Shown here one piece after another: positions 36,419-46,333 of a stretch of DNA of 64,000 nt (positions are counted from its first letter, which is position 1; each line of letters begins with the position of its first letter). This DNA comes from Limnobaculum xujianqingii. Its GTDB lineage: Bacteria > Pseudomonadota > Gammaproteobacteria > Enterobacterales > Enterobacteriaceae. Under the pieces are notes generated by a model. The model did no database searches. It worked only from the letters and a program-made list of their open reading frames with translations, and was not told where the DNA came from. The position numbers and the translations under genes are program-made. The stretch lies in contig NZ_JABMLK010000001.1 of assembly GCF_013394855.1 (NCBI RefSeq), forward strand, positions 1,178,001 through 1,242,000, read 5' to 3'.

Positions 36419-37321
36419 ATGTACTCAGGTCTAATCATTATTTTGCTGCCTCTGGTTATCGGTTATCTGATACCAGTTAAAAATCTGCCTCTGTTACGGC
36501 GCATTAATCGTCTGTTAAGCGCGATGGTGTATGTCATTCTATTTTTTATGGGTATCAGTCTGGCATTTCTCGATAATCTGAGTGCTAACTTGCAGATGAT
36601 ATTTTTGTACGCCAGCGTATTTTTTGTCTGTATTTTTGCCGCCAACGTACTGGCCTTAAAGTTGTTAGATAAACAATGGCCCTGGAAGAATAATCACCGG
36701 CAGGAAAAACTCCCCTCTCGTTTGCATATGGCACTGGAGTCATTACAGCTCTGTGGTGTAGTTGTACTCGGTTTTTTGTTAGGGTTGAGCCAGTGGAGTT
36801 GGTTCACCTATGCGTCTCAAGCCAGTGAATTTGCTCTGATATTTCTATTACTGTTGGTGGGTATTCAGCTCAGAAACAGCGGCATGACGCTAAAAGAGAT
36901 CACGCTGAATAAACGAGGCATGGTGATTGCTTTGGTAGTCACTGTTAGCGCGTTGGCTGGTGGTGCGTTGGCAGCTTTACTTCTTGGTTTACCAATAAAG
37001 AATGGGCTGGCTATCTCCTCGGCTTATGGTTGGTATTCCCTGTCGGGTATTTTACTCACCGACTCTCTCGGCCCGGTACTCGGCAGCGCCGCTTTCTTCA
37101 ATGACCTTGCCAGAGAACTGGTGGCCATTATGTTGATCCCTACTCTGGTACGCTCCAGTCCTTCCGCTGCCCTTGGCGTTTGTGGCGCAACCTCCATGGA
37201 TTTCACCCTCCCGGTACTGCAACGCAGCGGCGGCGTTGAAATGATCCCTCCTGCAATCGTACACGGATTTATTCTTAGTTTACTGGCACCGGTGTTGATG
37301 GCGTTTTTTGCAGCTCCCTAA
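36419..37321 (+). CDS. lysO: Lysine exporter LysO (YbjE)
   Basis: Inner-membrane protein exporting lysine and toxic analogues. 300 residues (E. coli 299), about eight hydrophobic helices, N-terminus MYSGLIIILLPLVIGYLIPV. Conserved blocks: MVYVILFFMGISLAFLDNL, EKLPSRLHMALESLQLCGVV, GWYSLSGILLTDSLGPVLGSAAFFNDLARELVAIMLIP and GATSMDFTLPVLQRSGG. In E. coli it is regulated by ArgR; no clear ARG box was found in the 244 bp upstream. Confidence 0.95.
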   Translation: MYSGLIIILLPLVIGYLIPVKNLPLLRRINRLLSAMVYVILFFMGISLAFLDNLSANLQMIFLYASVFFVCIFAANVLALKLLDKQWPWKNNHRQEKLPSRLHMALESLQLCGVVVLGFLLGLSQWSWFTYASQASEFALIFLLLLVGIQLRNSGMTLKEITLNKRGMVIALVVTVSALAGGALAALLLGLPIKNGLAISSAYGWYSLSGILLTDSLGPVLGSAAFFNDLARELVAIMLIPTLVRSSPSAALGVCGATSMDFTLPVLQRSGGVEMIPPAIVHGFILSLLAPVLMAFFAAP

Positions 37322-37362
37322 ACTTGCCCTTAATCTCTTAATTCTTAGCCCTTGACCTTTAG

Positions 37363-37545
37363 GAGCACTGGAATTCAGCTGACGACTGAGAGAGGGTAGC
37401 ACGCCAAACATGGATGTTTGGCGAAGCACTGCCGGTGCGTAAGCCCGAATGAAGGAGGAAGGCAGTCGCGTAGCGACCTGAATTCGGGTGCGAAGGCGCG
37501 GAGGAGCAGGAGGCGCTCGCCCTAGCGCCTCCTGCTCGGCCACCT
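37363..37545. repeat. GC-rich intergenic repeat with multiple perfect hairpins
   Basis: Between lysO and the hcp promoter there is a GC-rich block made of foldbacks. They are CGCCAAACAT-GG-ATGTTTGGCG (37402-37423), GCAC-TGCCG-GTGC (37426-37438), CCCGAAT..ATTCGGG (37444-37450 with 37482-37488) enclosing GTCGC-GTA-GCGAC (37465-37477), and a 14-bp perfect stem GAGCAGGAGGCGCT..AGCGCCTCCTGCTC (37504-37537). GAATTCAG (37371) and CTGAATTC (37478) also pair. An 89-codon minus-strand frame runs through it and is probably a by-product of the repeat. Confidence 0.7.
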
Positions 37546-37609
37546 GCACAACTGCATATCTTTACACTGCGCTATTAGTGGACGAAATAGCTCCCAGACT
37601 CAATATTTT

Positions 37610-37655
37610 TTGATTTAAATCAACAACACCTAAAGTTGCATTTAAAATACCTTTT
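37610..37655 (+). promoter_or_regulatory. hcp promoter with FNR box and NsrR-like operator
   Basis: TTGAT-TTAA-ATCAA at 37610-37623 is a perfect FNR consensus. At 37633-37655 AAGTTGCATTT-A-AAATACCTTTT matches the NsrR 11-1-11 consensus at about 18 of 22 positions. TAAAAT at 37643-37648 is a plausible -10 inside the NsrR-like site, giving a class II FNR geometry with a start near 37657. E. coli hcp-hcr is FNR-activated and NsrR-repressed. Confidence 0.75.
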
Positions 37656-37715
37656 TAACTTACACACTTCATCCTATGATAAACATGAATTCAAAATACA
37701 ACTTATAAAGGTGTC

Positions 37716-39371
37716 ATGATTATGTACTGCGTACAATGTGAACAAACGATCCGCACCCCTGCCGGCAATGGCTGCTCTTATGCACAAGGCATGTGTGGAA
37801 AAACAGCTGAAGTATCTGACCTGCAAGATTTGCTGGTAGCCGTGTTGGAAGGCTTGTCAGCATGGGCAGTAAAAGCTCGGGATTTAGGTATTATCGACCA
37901 TCATGTTGATGCGTTTGCACCAAAAGCCTTCTTCTCTACCTTAACTAACGTCAACTTTGAATCTGATCGCATTATTGGCTACGCCCGCGATGCCATTATC
38001 TTGCGTGAATCGCTGGCTAACCGTTGCCGCGTAATTGATAGCAACCTGCAACTGGATCACCCAATGGCAAGCCTGCAATTAGCGGCTACTCTGCCAGCTA
38101 TTTTGCAGCAGGCTACTGAATTTGCACTGAATAAAGATAAAGCTGAAATTGGTGATGATATTCATGGCTTACGCATGTTGTGCCTGTATGGTTTGAAAGG
38201 TGCTGCAGCCTACATGGAACATGCACTGGTTCTCGGTGAGTATGACGATGAGATTTATGCCGAATATCATCAATTGATGGCATGGTTAGGCACTAATCCA
38301 ACAGACATGGCTACCTTACTGGATAACGCCATGAACATTGGCAAAATGAATTTCAAAATCATGGCAATCCTTGACCATGGTGAAACCAGTATCTATGGCG
38401 ACCCAACGCCAACATCAGTTAACGTTAAGCCGGTTGCTGGTAAAGCAATCCTGATTTCAGGCCACGACCTGAAAGACCTGCAAATGCTATTACAACAAAC
38501 TGAAGGCACCGGTATTAATATCTATACCCACGGCGAAATGCTCCCTGCTCATGGTTATCCTGAGCTGCGTAAATATAAGCATCTGGTGGGTAACTACGGT
38601 AGCGGCTGGCAAAATCAGCAAACTGAATTTGCCAAATTCCCAGGCCCTATCGTTATGACCTCAAACTGCATTATTGACCCTAACCCGGGTAACTACATCG
38701 ACCGTATCTGGACCCGCAGCATTGTTGGCTGGCCGGGCGCAAAACATCTTGAAGGTGATGACTTCAGTGCCATCATTAAACAGGCTCAATCACTGGTGGG
38801 TTTCCCTTATAGCGAAATCGAGCATTTAATCACTGTTGGTTTTGGTCGCCAAACCCTGCTCAATGCCGCAGATACCGTGATTGATTTAGTTTCACAGAAA
38901 AAACTGCATCATGTTTTCCTGGTTGGTGGTTGTGATGGTAGCCGTGGTGAACGTAGTTATTACACCGACTTTGCCCGTAGCGTTCCACAAGACTGTCTGA
39001 TTATGACGCTGGCCTGTGGTAAATATCGCTTTAACAAACTGGACTTTGGTACGCTGGAAGGATTACCGCGTTTACTGGATGTCGGTCAATGTAACGATGC
39101 TTACTCTGCCATTATGCTGGCAGTTAAGCTGTCCGAAAAACTGGGATGTAGCGTCAATGACCTACCGCTGACACTGGTGCTTTCATGGTTTGAACAGAAA
39201 GCTATCGTTATCTTACTGACCTTATTGGCTCTGGGCGTTAAAGATATCTACACCGGTCCAACGGCCCCAGGCTTCCTGACGGATAACTTGTTAAACGTAC
39301 TGAAAGAGAATTTTGGTATGCGTTCTATTACCACCGTAGAACAAGATATCAACGAAATTTTGGCTGCCTGA
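37716..39371 (+). CDS. hcp: Hybrid cluster protein Hcp (NO reductase)
   Basis: Iron-sulfur-oxygen cluster protein that reduces nitric oxide under anaerobic nitrate/nitrite stress and can act in protein S-nitrosylation. 551 residues (E. coli 550). The N-terminal cluster region [26 protein letters not shown] and hybrid-cluster ligand blocks ([49 protein letters not shown]) are all present. The start may be the first Met (AAAGG 4 nt upstream) or the third codon. hcr follows after 61 bp. Confidence 0.97.
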   Translation: MIMYCVQCEQTIRTPAGNGCSYAQGMCGKTAEVSDLQDLLVAVLEGLSAWAVKARDLGIIDHHVDAFAPKAFFSTLTNVNFESDRIIGYARDAIILRESLANRCRVIDSNLQLDHPMASLQLAATLPAILQQATEFALNKDKAEIGDDIHGLRMLCLYGLKGAAAYMEHALVLGEYDDEIYAEYHQLMAWLGTNPTDMATLLDNAMNIGKMNFKIMAILDHGETSIYGDPTPTSVNVKPVAGKAILISGHDLKDLQMLLQQTEGTGINIYTHGEMLPAHGYPELRKYKHLVGNYGSGWQNQQTEFAKFPGPIVMTSNCIIDPNPGNYIDRIWTRSIVGWPGAKHLEGDDFSAIIKQAQSLVGFPYSEIEHLITVGFGRQTLLNAADTVIDLVSQKKLHHVFLVGGCDGSRGERSYYTDFARSVPQDCLIMTLACGKYRFNKLDFGTLEGLPRLLDVGQCNDAYSAIMLAVKLSEKLGCSVNDLPLTLVLSWFEQKAIVILLTLLALGVKDIYTGPTAPGFLTDNLLNVLKENFGMRSITTVEQDINEILAA

Positions 39372-39432
39372 TTAGTCATCATCCTGTGGAGGTGAATCTT
39401 CTCACCTCCACCTTATAAACCGAGTTTACCGT

Positions 39433-40440
39433 ATGACAATGCCAACAACTCTCTGTCCTAATGCTATGCAGGTACACAGTATCCGGCAGGAAACTGCTGA
39501 TGTCTGGACGCTGGAACTCATCGCGCAGGACTTCTACCCTTACCTTCCCGGCCAGTATGCGCTGGTCAGTATTCGCAATAGTGATAGCACTCTCAGAGCC
39601 TATACTCTCTCCTCATCTCCCGGATTAAGCCGATTCGTTACCTTAACGGTACGCACATTACCCGGCGGTGAAGGTTCTGGCTGGTTAACTCAGGAAGTCA
39701 AACCCGGCAATGCCCTGTGGCTTTCCGATGCTCAGGGGGAATTTACCTGCGCTAAAGTGGCTGATAAACGTTATTTGATGCTGGCTGGCGGCTGCGGCGT
39801 GACGCCAATTATGTCAATGACCCGTTGGCTATTGGCTAATCAACCGGAAAGCGACTTGATTGTTTTTTATAATGTGCGAACTCCGGCAGATGTGATATTT
39901 GCTCAGGAGTGGCAGCAGTTAGTTCAACGTTATCCGAATCAACTTACTCTGCATCTAATGGCTGAACATCAGGCGGATGAGGGCTATTTGTCTGGTCGAA
40001 TATCTCAGGAGCTAGTTGCTGAAAAGGTCAGTGATATTACTACCCGTACTGTCATGACCTGTGGCCCTGCGGTGTATATGGAACAGGTAGAAGCTATCAG
40101 CTATGCGTTAGGAGTCAACAATCAGTGTTTTCATAAAGAACAGTTTCATACTGCTGCTGAGTGTATTACTGGCGATGAACCAATGTTAAATATTTCTGTG
40201 GTTCGCACTAACCAACAGTTCACTGCGCCAGTAGGAACAACCCTGCTATACGCACTGGAACAAAATAAAGTACCGGTTATTGCCGCCTGTCGTTCCGGAG
40301 TATGCGGTTCATGCAAAACCCTAATCGTCAAAGGTAATTACACCACCACCAGCCAAATGAGCCTGACTGAAGATGAAATCGCCCAAGGTTATGTTTTGGC
40401 CTGTAGCTGTCAGTTAACCGGAGATATTGAAGTAGCCTGA
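39433..40440 (+). CDS. hcr: NADH oxidoreductase Hcr, electron donor to Hcp
   Basis: Passes electrons from NADH to Hcp. 335 residues: ferredoxin-reductase-like FAD domain (LRAYTLSSSPG), NAD domain (GGCGVTPIMSM and VMTCGPAVYMEQVE) and a C-terminal plant-type 2Fe-2S domain with CRSGVCGSCKT and a final LACSC. The start MTMPTTLCPNAMQVHSI matches E. coli. Same operon as hcp. Confidence 0.96.
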   Translation: MTMPTTLCPNAMQVHSIRQETADVWTLELIAQDFYPYLPGQYALVSIRNSDSTLRAYTLSSSPGLSRFVTLTVRTLPGGEGSGWLTQEVKPGNALWLSDAQGEFTCAKVADKRYLMLAGGCGVTPIMSMTRWLLANQPESDLIVFYNVRTPADVIFAQEWQQLVQRYPNQLTLHLMAEHQADEGYLSGRISQELVAEKVSDITTRTVMTCGPAVYMEQVEAISYALGVNNQCFHKEQFHTAAECITGDEPMLNISVVRTNQQFTAPVGTTLLYALEQNKVPVIAACRSGVCGSCKTLIVKGNYTTTSQMSLTEDEIAQGYVLACSCQLTGDIEVA

Positions 40441-40665
40441 TATTTCAGAATACAAATAATCTCCCCTATAAGCCGGTCAGAGCACAGAGTATTTAATACT
40501 TTAGCTTCTGACTGGCGATTCAACTTCAATACCCTTTCTGTAACACAACATCATCACTGAATTTTTGCTATTCCCCTGAAAACCTAACTATTTCTTGTTT
40601 CTTATGCTACCCTTCACAACAGATAACAATTTATTAACCTAATAAAAACATATCAGGGCCACGCT

Positions 40666-42126
40666 ATGACGCCACAACGTATATTAATCCTCGGAGCCAG
40701 CGGATATATCGGACAAAATCTTATCCCTTATCTGACAGCACAAGGACATCATGTCACTGCTGCGGCCCGACGTATTGAGTGGCTGAAAGAGCAACAAATC
40801 CCTAATGTTAACTGCCAGTATGTAGATCTGTTTAAACCAGAGACCATCAAACCTGCACTGGATAATATTGATGTGGTCTACTATCTGGTTCATAGCATGG
40901 GTGAAAAAGCAGATTTTCTTTATAGCGAAAAAATAGCGGCCCAAAACCTGCAACAGGCATTAAAGCAATCCACGGTAAAACAGATTGTCTTTTTAGGTGC
41001 CATCCAGCCGAAAGAAAGCGTCTCCTCTCAGCACTTACTGGCACGTCAAATAACTGGTGATACTTTACGCGCCAGCGGCATACCGGTAACAGAGTTACGG
41101 GCAGGAATCATCATTGGTGCTGGTTCTGCTGCCTTTGAAGTGATGCGAGATATGGTGTATAGCCTGCCAATTCTTACCCCGCCCCGCTGGGTACGATCTA
41201 AGTCTTCACCTGTGGCACTGGAAAACCTGCTGGTCTATTTATCTGAAATTATCAATTATCCTTCGCCGGAAAACCGAATATTTGACGTTGCCGGACCGGA
41301 ATACATCAGTTACCAAAATATGTTTGAGCGTTTTATTAAAATCACCGCAAAAAAGCGCTGGATTATTCCTATCCCACTGCCAACTCAGCTGATTTCCGTA
41401 TACTGGTTGAATATGATTACCACCGTTCCAACCACTACCGCCAAGGCCTTGATTGAAGGTTTAAAGCATAATCTACCGGCAGATGCTGAGCCGTTACAAC
41501 AGCTCATTCCCCAAAAGCTGATCAATTATGATGAAGCGGTTATCAGCACCATGCATAAAGAGCAGTCAGCGGTAAACTCCGCCGACTGGGGATACGATCC
41601 TGAAGCCAGAGCCCGCTGGCGCCCTGGTTACGCCTTCTATCCTAAACATGCTGGCTATACCATAAAAACCAAGGCCAGCGCAGAAAGCCTGTGGCAAGTT
41701 ATTCAACAAATTGGTGGGAAAGAGGGTTACTTCTACGCAAACTATTTATGGAATATTCGCGGTTGGATGGACGATCTGATTGGGGGAGAAAAACGCTACG
41801 GCAGACCTGATAAAGAGCAACTGGCAATAGGCGACCATATTGACTCATGGCGAGTCATTTCCATCAAACCATTGCGCCAGTTAGCCATGTTATTTGGTAT
41901 GAAAGCACCCGGATTAGGCCGGTTAACCCTGAGCATCAATGATAATAAACAGTTCAGGGAGTTGGACGTTCGCGCCTGGTGGCATCCTGCTGGTTTCGGC
42001 GGGTTGCTGTACTGGTTTGTGATGATGCCAGCCCATCTGTTCATTTTTAAAGGGATGGCGAAGCGAATTGCTTATCTGGCTGAACAGTTAGACAAGCAAT
42101 CTGACACCAACAAAGATCGTCCTTAA
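40666..42126 (+). CDS. ybjT: NAD(P)-binding SDR-like protein YbjT with DUF2867 tail
   Basis: 486 residues (E. coli YbjT 476). An extended short-chain-dehydrogenase Rossmann domain with LGASGYIGQNLIPYL (about residues 8-22) and YYLVHSMGE is followed by ELRAGIIIGAGSAAFEVMRDMVY. The C-terminal DUF2867 domain (about 330-480) contains QQIGGKEGYFYANYLWNIRG, FGMKAPGLGRLTLSI and a hydrophobic end. No substrate is known. In E. coli poxB and ltaE lie between hcr and ybjT; they are absent here. Confidence 0.93.
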   Translation: MTPQRILILGASGYIGQNLIPYLTAQGHHVTAAARRIEWLKEQQIPNVNCQYVDLFKPETIKPALDNIDVVYYLVHSMGEKADFLYSEKIAAQNLQQALKQSTVKQIVFLGAIQPKESVSSQHLLARQITGDTLRASGIPVTELRAGIIIGAGSAAFEVMRDMVYSLPILTPPRWVRSKSSPVALENLLVYLSEIINYPSPENRIFDVAGPEYISYQNMFERFIKITAKKRWIIPIPLPTQLISVYWLNMITTVPTTTAKALIEGLKHNLPADAEPLQQLIPQKLINYDEAVISTMHKEQSAVNSADWGYDPEARARWRPGYAFYPKHAGYTIKTKASAESLWQVIQQIGGKEGYFYANYLWNIRGWMDDLIGGEKRYGRPDKEQLAIGDHIDSWRVISIKPLRQLAMLFGMKAPGLGRLTLSINDNKQFRELDVRAWWHPAGFGGLLYWFVMMPAHLFIFKGMAKRIAYLAEQLDKQSDTNKDRP

Positions 42127-42162
42127 TCCTGCCTGCCGCTTCTTTACCGAAGCGGCGTTTCA

Positions 42163-43002
42163 TCAGGAACGATATTTTTCCAGTAAAGCATCAAGAATAG
42201 CTAAGGTTTCTGCATCCGGTATGCCTGAGTAATTAGCCTGTCGAAAATGCATCTGAAACGCCTTAACCACCCTGCGGGTTTCATCGTCCAAAACGCCACT
42301 TGAAGGTATCTGATAGCCATAACGGTTCAGATTATTTTGCAGTGCCGCAATATCAGTAGTTTTCTCCAATTGACGAACAGACAGATAATGACTCACTCGC
42401 TCAGCATCCGGCCATGCGCCAATTCCCGCCTGTGCCAATTTTTGCCAGGGAAATAACGGACCCGGATCGACTTTACGCTGAGGAGAGATATCACTATGAC
42501 CCAGCACATTCTCCGGTTTAATCTGATTACGTTTGATAATGTCATCCGATAGTGCCATCAGTAATGCAATCTGTGCCTCGGTGTAGGGCTCCCAACGCCG
42601 TTCAGCTCCTACCTTGTGATAACCAGGATTAACTAATTCAATTCCTACCGACGTATCATTTAAATTCATTCGACCGCGCCAAAAGCTGGCACCAGCATGC
42701 CAGGCTCTGCGATCTTCGGGTACCAGCTGTAACACGATTGGCTTACCTGATACCTCATCCGGCAATGGATTTATCAGGTAATGCACGCTGACATTTTCTC
42801 CGGTTAGCACGGTTAATGAGTTCGCTTCATCTTCTGCCGTATAGTGAAAAATCAGAAAATTAACCCGAGGCTCATTACCCAGAGCAGCATGACTGTCATC
42901 CACCCAATAATTTCCGCGATCGTGAATAGAACTACAGCCAGCAAGCAGCCCTACTATCACAGATATCATGAAAAAATAGATAACACGTCCGCACCTGAAC
43001 AT
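42163..43002 (-). CDS. amiD: Outer-membrane N-acetylmuramoyl-L-alanine amidase AmiD
   Basis: Zinc lipoprotein cleaving the amide bond between MurNAc and the stem peptide, acting also on anhydro-muropeptides. 279 residues. The lipobox LLAGC places the acylated Cys at residue 23. The amidase_2 domain has the zinc histidine in LIFHYTAED and the second ligand set in LGHSDISPQRKVDPGPLFPW. A C-terminal peptidoglycan-binding-type domain follows (about 205-279). Start at 43002 is supported by AAAGG. Last gene that follows E. coli order. Confidence 0.94.
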   Translation of the reverse strand: MFRCGRVIYFFMISVIVGLLAGCSSIHDRGNYWVDDSHAALGNEPRVNFLIFHYTAEDEANSLTVLTGENVSVHYLINPLPDEVSGKPIVLQLVPEDRRAWHAGASFWRGRMNLNDTSVGIELVNPGYHKVGAERRWEPYTEAQIALLMALSDDIIKRNQIKPENVLGHSDISPQRKVDPGPLFPWQKLAQAGIGAWPDAERVSHYLSVRQLEKTTDIAALQNNLNRYGYQIPSSGVLDDETRRVVKAFQMHFRQANYSGIPDAETLAILDALLEKYRS

Positions 43003-43259
43003 AAACTGACCTTTTATATTAACTATTAAGATTTAACCGATAGTATAAAATAATATTTATCTTTTAATAAGTTAACTTTATCTGTATTTAACGCGTTGTA
43101 TTCAGAGGATTATCCAGACGATCCTGACGCATATGAGATGCCATTCTTTTTTTGTTGCGATAAATATCAAAAAAGCCTCTATTTTAGCTACCAAAGCAGG
43201 CTGAAACCTGATTTACTTAGGGCAATTTTGTAATCGCCACCGTTTGAGAAAGGACTCTA

Positions 43260-43904
43260 ATGACGCTCTTCTTACAAAACTGTTTAACGTTTCCGGTTAT
43301 CATTTTCAGCGGCTTATTATTAATCGTCCTGTTCTATTGGATATGCGCCTCTTTTGGTCTGCTGGATATCGATATTCTCAATATTGATGGTATCGACGCC
43401 GACATTGATGCCGGTGATCTCTCCGGCATGGCTGGCTGGATGACCAAACTTGGTCTGGCGGGTATTCCCCTTACTATCATTATTACCTTTATTACCTTAA
43501 TTGGCTGGCTACTCAGCTATTTCACTGTCCATCTGATGCTGCGCTTTATTGAAACAGATATTCTTCGCTATCTGTTGGGTACCGTTGCGCTGTTTCTGAT
43601 CGGCTTTATTGCCCTACTGGTCACCTCATTTCTGTTAAGACCTTTGCAACCCAAATTAGCCAAAATGAAACAGGGGCAAGGGGTTAAAAATCTGATTGGT
43701 AAAGTTGCTGAAGTACGCTCTTCCGTGGTAACCGAACAGCGTGGCGAAGCATTGATGGAAGATGGCGGTGCTGGTCTGATACTGCAAATTCGTGCCTCAC
43801 AAGATGCAGAAATTGCCAGAGGAGATCGCGTGGTGCTAATCAGTTACGATGCGGCAACCAACAGTTATAACGTCGTCAGCGAGCTTGAGTTTAACCGGCT
43901 ATAA
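43260..43904 (+). CDS. yqiJ: YqiJ-like membrane protein with OB-fold domain
   Basis: 214 residues (E. coli YqiJ about 209). Three hydrophobic segments (about 12-35, 65-92, 103-127) are separated by an acidic loop rich in D and I. A C-terminal OB-fold/NfeD-like domain (about 145-214, GKVAEVRSSVVTEQRG..GDRVVLISYDA) follows. Proteins of this kind pair with flotillins, and the next gene encodes one. Good ribosome binding site (AAAGGA). In E. coli yqiJ-yqiK lie at a different locus. Confidence 0.88.
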   Translation: MTLFLQNCLTFPVIIFSGLLLIVLFYWICASFGLLDIDILNIDGIDADIDAGDLSGMAGWMTKLGLAGIPLTIIITFITLIGWLLSYFTVHLMLRFIETDILRYLLGTVALFLIGFIALLVTSFLLRPLQPKLAKMKQGQGVKNLIGKVAEVRSSVVTEQRGEALMEDGGAGLILQIRASQDAEIARGDRVVLISYDAATNSYNVVSELEFNRL

Positions 43905-44104
43905 AACAGAAGAAATCTTAATAACCTGTTACAGGAAGGTCTTATTTATCCGTTGGATTCCTGTGTCTTTCCTGTGCCAGTTTATTGTATCTAATCAGTA
44001 GTATAAAAATCCCCTGTTCAACTCAGGGATGAACAAAAGTAACTTAAGGCCACGTCAGACGGTAATTAACCAGTCAACAACCTGAATAACATGGAGAAAC
44101 ACCT

Positions 44105-46282
44105 ATGGCTATGGCAGAACTAATGCCGTTCTTAACCATTGTTGCAGTGATTATTGTTGCAATTCTGGGCCTGTTTGGACTGTTCAAAGCGTTTTATATC
44201 AAAGTGCCACAAGGAACAGCTCTGATCGTCAACGATATGTCATCACAGCCGAAGGTTCACTTCACCGGTGCGTTAGTTTACCCAGTCATCTACAAAAAAG
44301 AGTTTATGCGTATCTCTTTACTGACGCTGGAAGTTGACCGCCGCGGTAAAGATGGCTTGATCTGTAAAGATAACCTGCGTGCTGACATTACCGTCGCCTT
44401 CTATCTGCGGGTCAACGAAACTACCGAAGACGTATTAAAAGTCGCTAAAGCTATTGGTGTCGATCGGGCTTCCGATCATCAGGCAGTCAGTACCCTGTTT
44501 AGCGCCAAATTCTCTGAAGCGCTAAAAACAGTGGGTAAGCAGTTTGAACTGGCAAAACTGTTTGAAGATCGTCAGAACTTCCGCGACCGTATCGTAGACG
44601 TTATTGGTAAAGATCTGAACGGTTATGCGTTAGAAGATGTTGCCATTGACTATCTGGAACAAACGCCGAAAAGCTCCCTTGATCCAAATAATATCTTCGA
44701 CTCCGAAGGTATTCGTAAAATTACTGAAATTACCGCCATTCACAATATCGAAACTAACCAGAAAGAACGCGATCAGGAACTGGCGATTAAAAAGAAAAAC
44801 GTGGAAACCCGCGAAGCCAGCCTGGCACTTGAACGCCAACAGGCTGATGCGGAAGCTCGCCAACAGCGTGAAATCGAAAGTATTCGTGCCCGTGAAGCAG
44901 CTGAAACTCTACGGGTAAAAGAAGAAGAGCGTTTAAAAGCAGAACAGGCTCGCATTCAAACTCAACAAGAGATCGAGATCCGCGAAGAGAACCGTCTGCG
45001 TGAAGTTGAAGTTGCACAGCAAAACCGCACTCGTGCCGTCACCATCGAAATCGAAAAAGTGACTCGTGCCAAAGATCTGGAAATCGTTTCCCGTGAACGG
45101 GAAGTTGAGTTACAGCGTATTGAAAAAGAGAAAGCGCTGGAAGAAGAACGTAAGAATATCGCCAACGTTATACGTGAACGTGTGGCGGTAGAAAAGACCG
45201 TCGCTCAGGAAGAAGAGCGCATTAAAGAAGTTCGTATGGTTTCTGATGCCGACCGTCAGAAGCAAGTCACCATTATTCAGGCACAGGCAGAAGCCGAACA
45301 AGAACTGGTACGTCAGGTTAAACAAGCCGAAGCTGATGAAAACAGTGCCAAACACAAAGCTTTAGAAATTAGCACTATGGCTCAAGCGGAACTGGAAGCC
45401 GCAGCGAAACAGGCTGAAGCTAAAAAGCGTATGGCTGAAGGTATTGAAGCGGAACAAGCCGCACTGGGTTTAGCTGAGGCTCGTGTTCGTCAGGCTCAAG
45501 CCGAAGCTGAAGAGAAAGAAGGCTTGGTGCAGGCTAACGTTACTGCTGAAAAACTGCTGGCCGAAGCTCGTGGTACTCAGGAAAAAGGTCTGGCACAGGC
45601 TCGCATTCAAGAGGCTCAGGCTGCAGCCTCTGAAAAACAGGGTCTGGCAGAGGCCAAAGTACTTGAAGAGAAACTGACGGCTCAGGCTCGTGGTGATGAA
45701 CAGCAAGCATTGGCGAAAGAGAAGCTGGGTCTGGCTGATGCTAAAGTGCTGGAAGAAAAGCTGGCCGCTCAAGCCCGAGGTGAAGGCCAGTTAGGTTCAG
45801 CACAGGCAGAAGTGGTTCGTCAGCGCCTGAAAGCTGAAGCCGATGGTTTGACCGATAAATTTACCGCCATGGGTAACCTTAATACTACCGCTCGTGAGCA
45901 CGAAGAGTTCCGTATGCAGCTTGAAAAACACTTCGAACAGGCAATGGCCTCTATTGCTGCAAACAAAGAGATCGCCAGAGAGCAAGCTGATGTTCTGGCT
46001 GCTGCATTAAGCAAAACCAATATTGATATCGTGGGTGGCGATGGTAGCTTCTTTAATACTTTCTCCAAAGCCCTCAGCGTTGGTAAAGCGATTAATGGCG
46101 TAGTCGATAAGAGTCCACTGGTACAAGACGTGGTTCAAAAACTGATGAGCAGCAAAGAGGGACAAAAACTGGATCTGGAAAGTCTGCTGCAAAATCCGGA
46201 AGTTCGCGATTTGATTCAGCAGTTCACCGCAGCCAGAAATCTACCGACGGTTACATCGGGTTCTCGTTCTATTGAAGAGTAA
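44105..46282 (+). CDS. yqiK: Enlarged flotillin-like protein YqiK
   Basis: 725 residues, about 170 longer than E. coli YqiK (553). An N-terminal membrane helix (about 8-30) is followed by an SPFH domain (about 30-200, with LIVNDMSSQPKVHFTGALVYPV). A very long charged coiled-coil of E/A/Q/R repeats follows (about 215-600). Between about residues 470 and 570 there are near-repeats built on EKxGLAxAxVLEEKLxAxARG, three copies of roughly 30-40 residues. The C-terminal tail (about 600-725) contains GGDGSFFNTFSKALSVGKAING. Flotillins organise membrane microdomains. A strong terminator follows. Confidence 0.92.
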   Translation: MAMAELMPFLTIVAVIIVAILGLFGLFKAFYIKVPQGTALIVNDMSSQPKVHFTGALVYPVIYKKEFMRISLLTLEVDRRGKDGLICKDNLRADITVAFYLRVNETTEDVLKVAKAIGVDRASDHQAVSTLFSAKFSEALKTVGKQFELAKLFEDRQNFRDRIVDVIGKDLNGYALEDVAIDYLEQTPKSSLDPNNIFDSEGIRKITEITAIHNIETNQKERDQELAIKKKNVETREASLALERQQADAEARQQREIESIRAREAAETLRVKEEERLKAEQARIQTQQEIEIREENRLREVEVAQQNRTRAVTIEIEKVTRAKDLEIVSREREVELQRIEKEKALEEERKNIANVIRERVAVEKTVAQEEERIKEVRMVSDADRQKQVTIIQAQAEAEQELVRQVKQAEADENSAKHKALEISTMAQAELEAAAKQAEAKKRMAEGIEAEQAALGLAEARVRQAQAEAEEKEGLVQANVTAEKLLAEARGTQEKGLAQARIQEAQAAASEKQGLAEAKVLEEKLTAQARGDEQQALAKEKLGLADAKVLEEKLAAQARGEGQLGSAQAEVVRQRLKAEADGLTDKFTAMGNLNTTAREHEEFRMQLEKHFEQAMASIAANKEIAREQADVLAAALSKTNIDIVGGDGSFFNTFSKALSVGKAINGVVDKSPLVQDVVQKLMSSKEGQKLDLESLLQNPEVRDLIQQFTAARNLPTVTSGSRSIEE

Positions 46283-46291
46283 TTAATCAGG

Positions 46292-46329
46292 CTGGCTACC
46301 GTAGTATTTGCGGTAGCCAGTTATTTTTT
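46292..46329 (+). terminator. Rho-independent terminator of yqiJK
   Basis: CTGGCTACCG, 9-nt loop, CGGTAGCCAG then TTATTTTTT: 10-bp perfect stem, 10 bp after the yqiK stop. Confidence 0.9.
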
Positions 46330-46333
46330 GACG

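Noticed and set aside
37280..37549. 89-codon minus-strand frame
   Set aside because: It runs through the GC-rich hairpin block and overlaps the end of lysO; Arg/Pro/Ser-rich content is best explained by the repeat.
45510..45815. Repetitive DNA considered as tandem repeat or CRISPR-like array
   Set aside because: The repeats are in-frame protein repeats of unequal length within a coiled coil, without identical repeat units or spacers.
44630..46192. Several frames antisense to yqiK
   Set aside because: By-products of the repetitive Glu/Ala/Gln coding pattern of yqiK; Phe/Leu/Ser-rich translations have no gene-like features.
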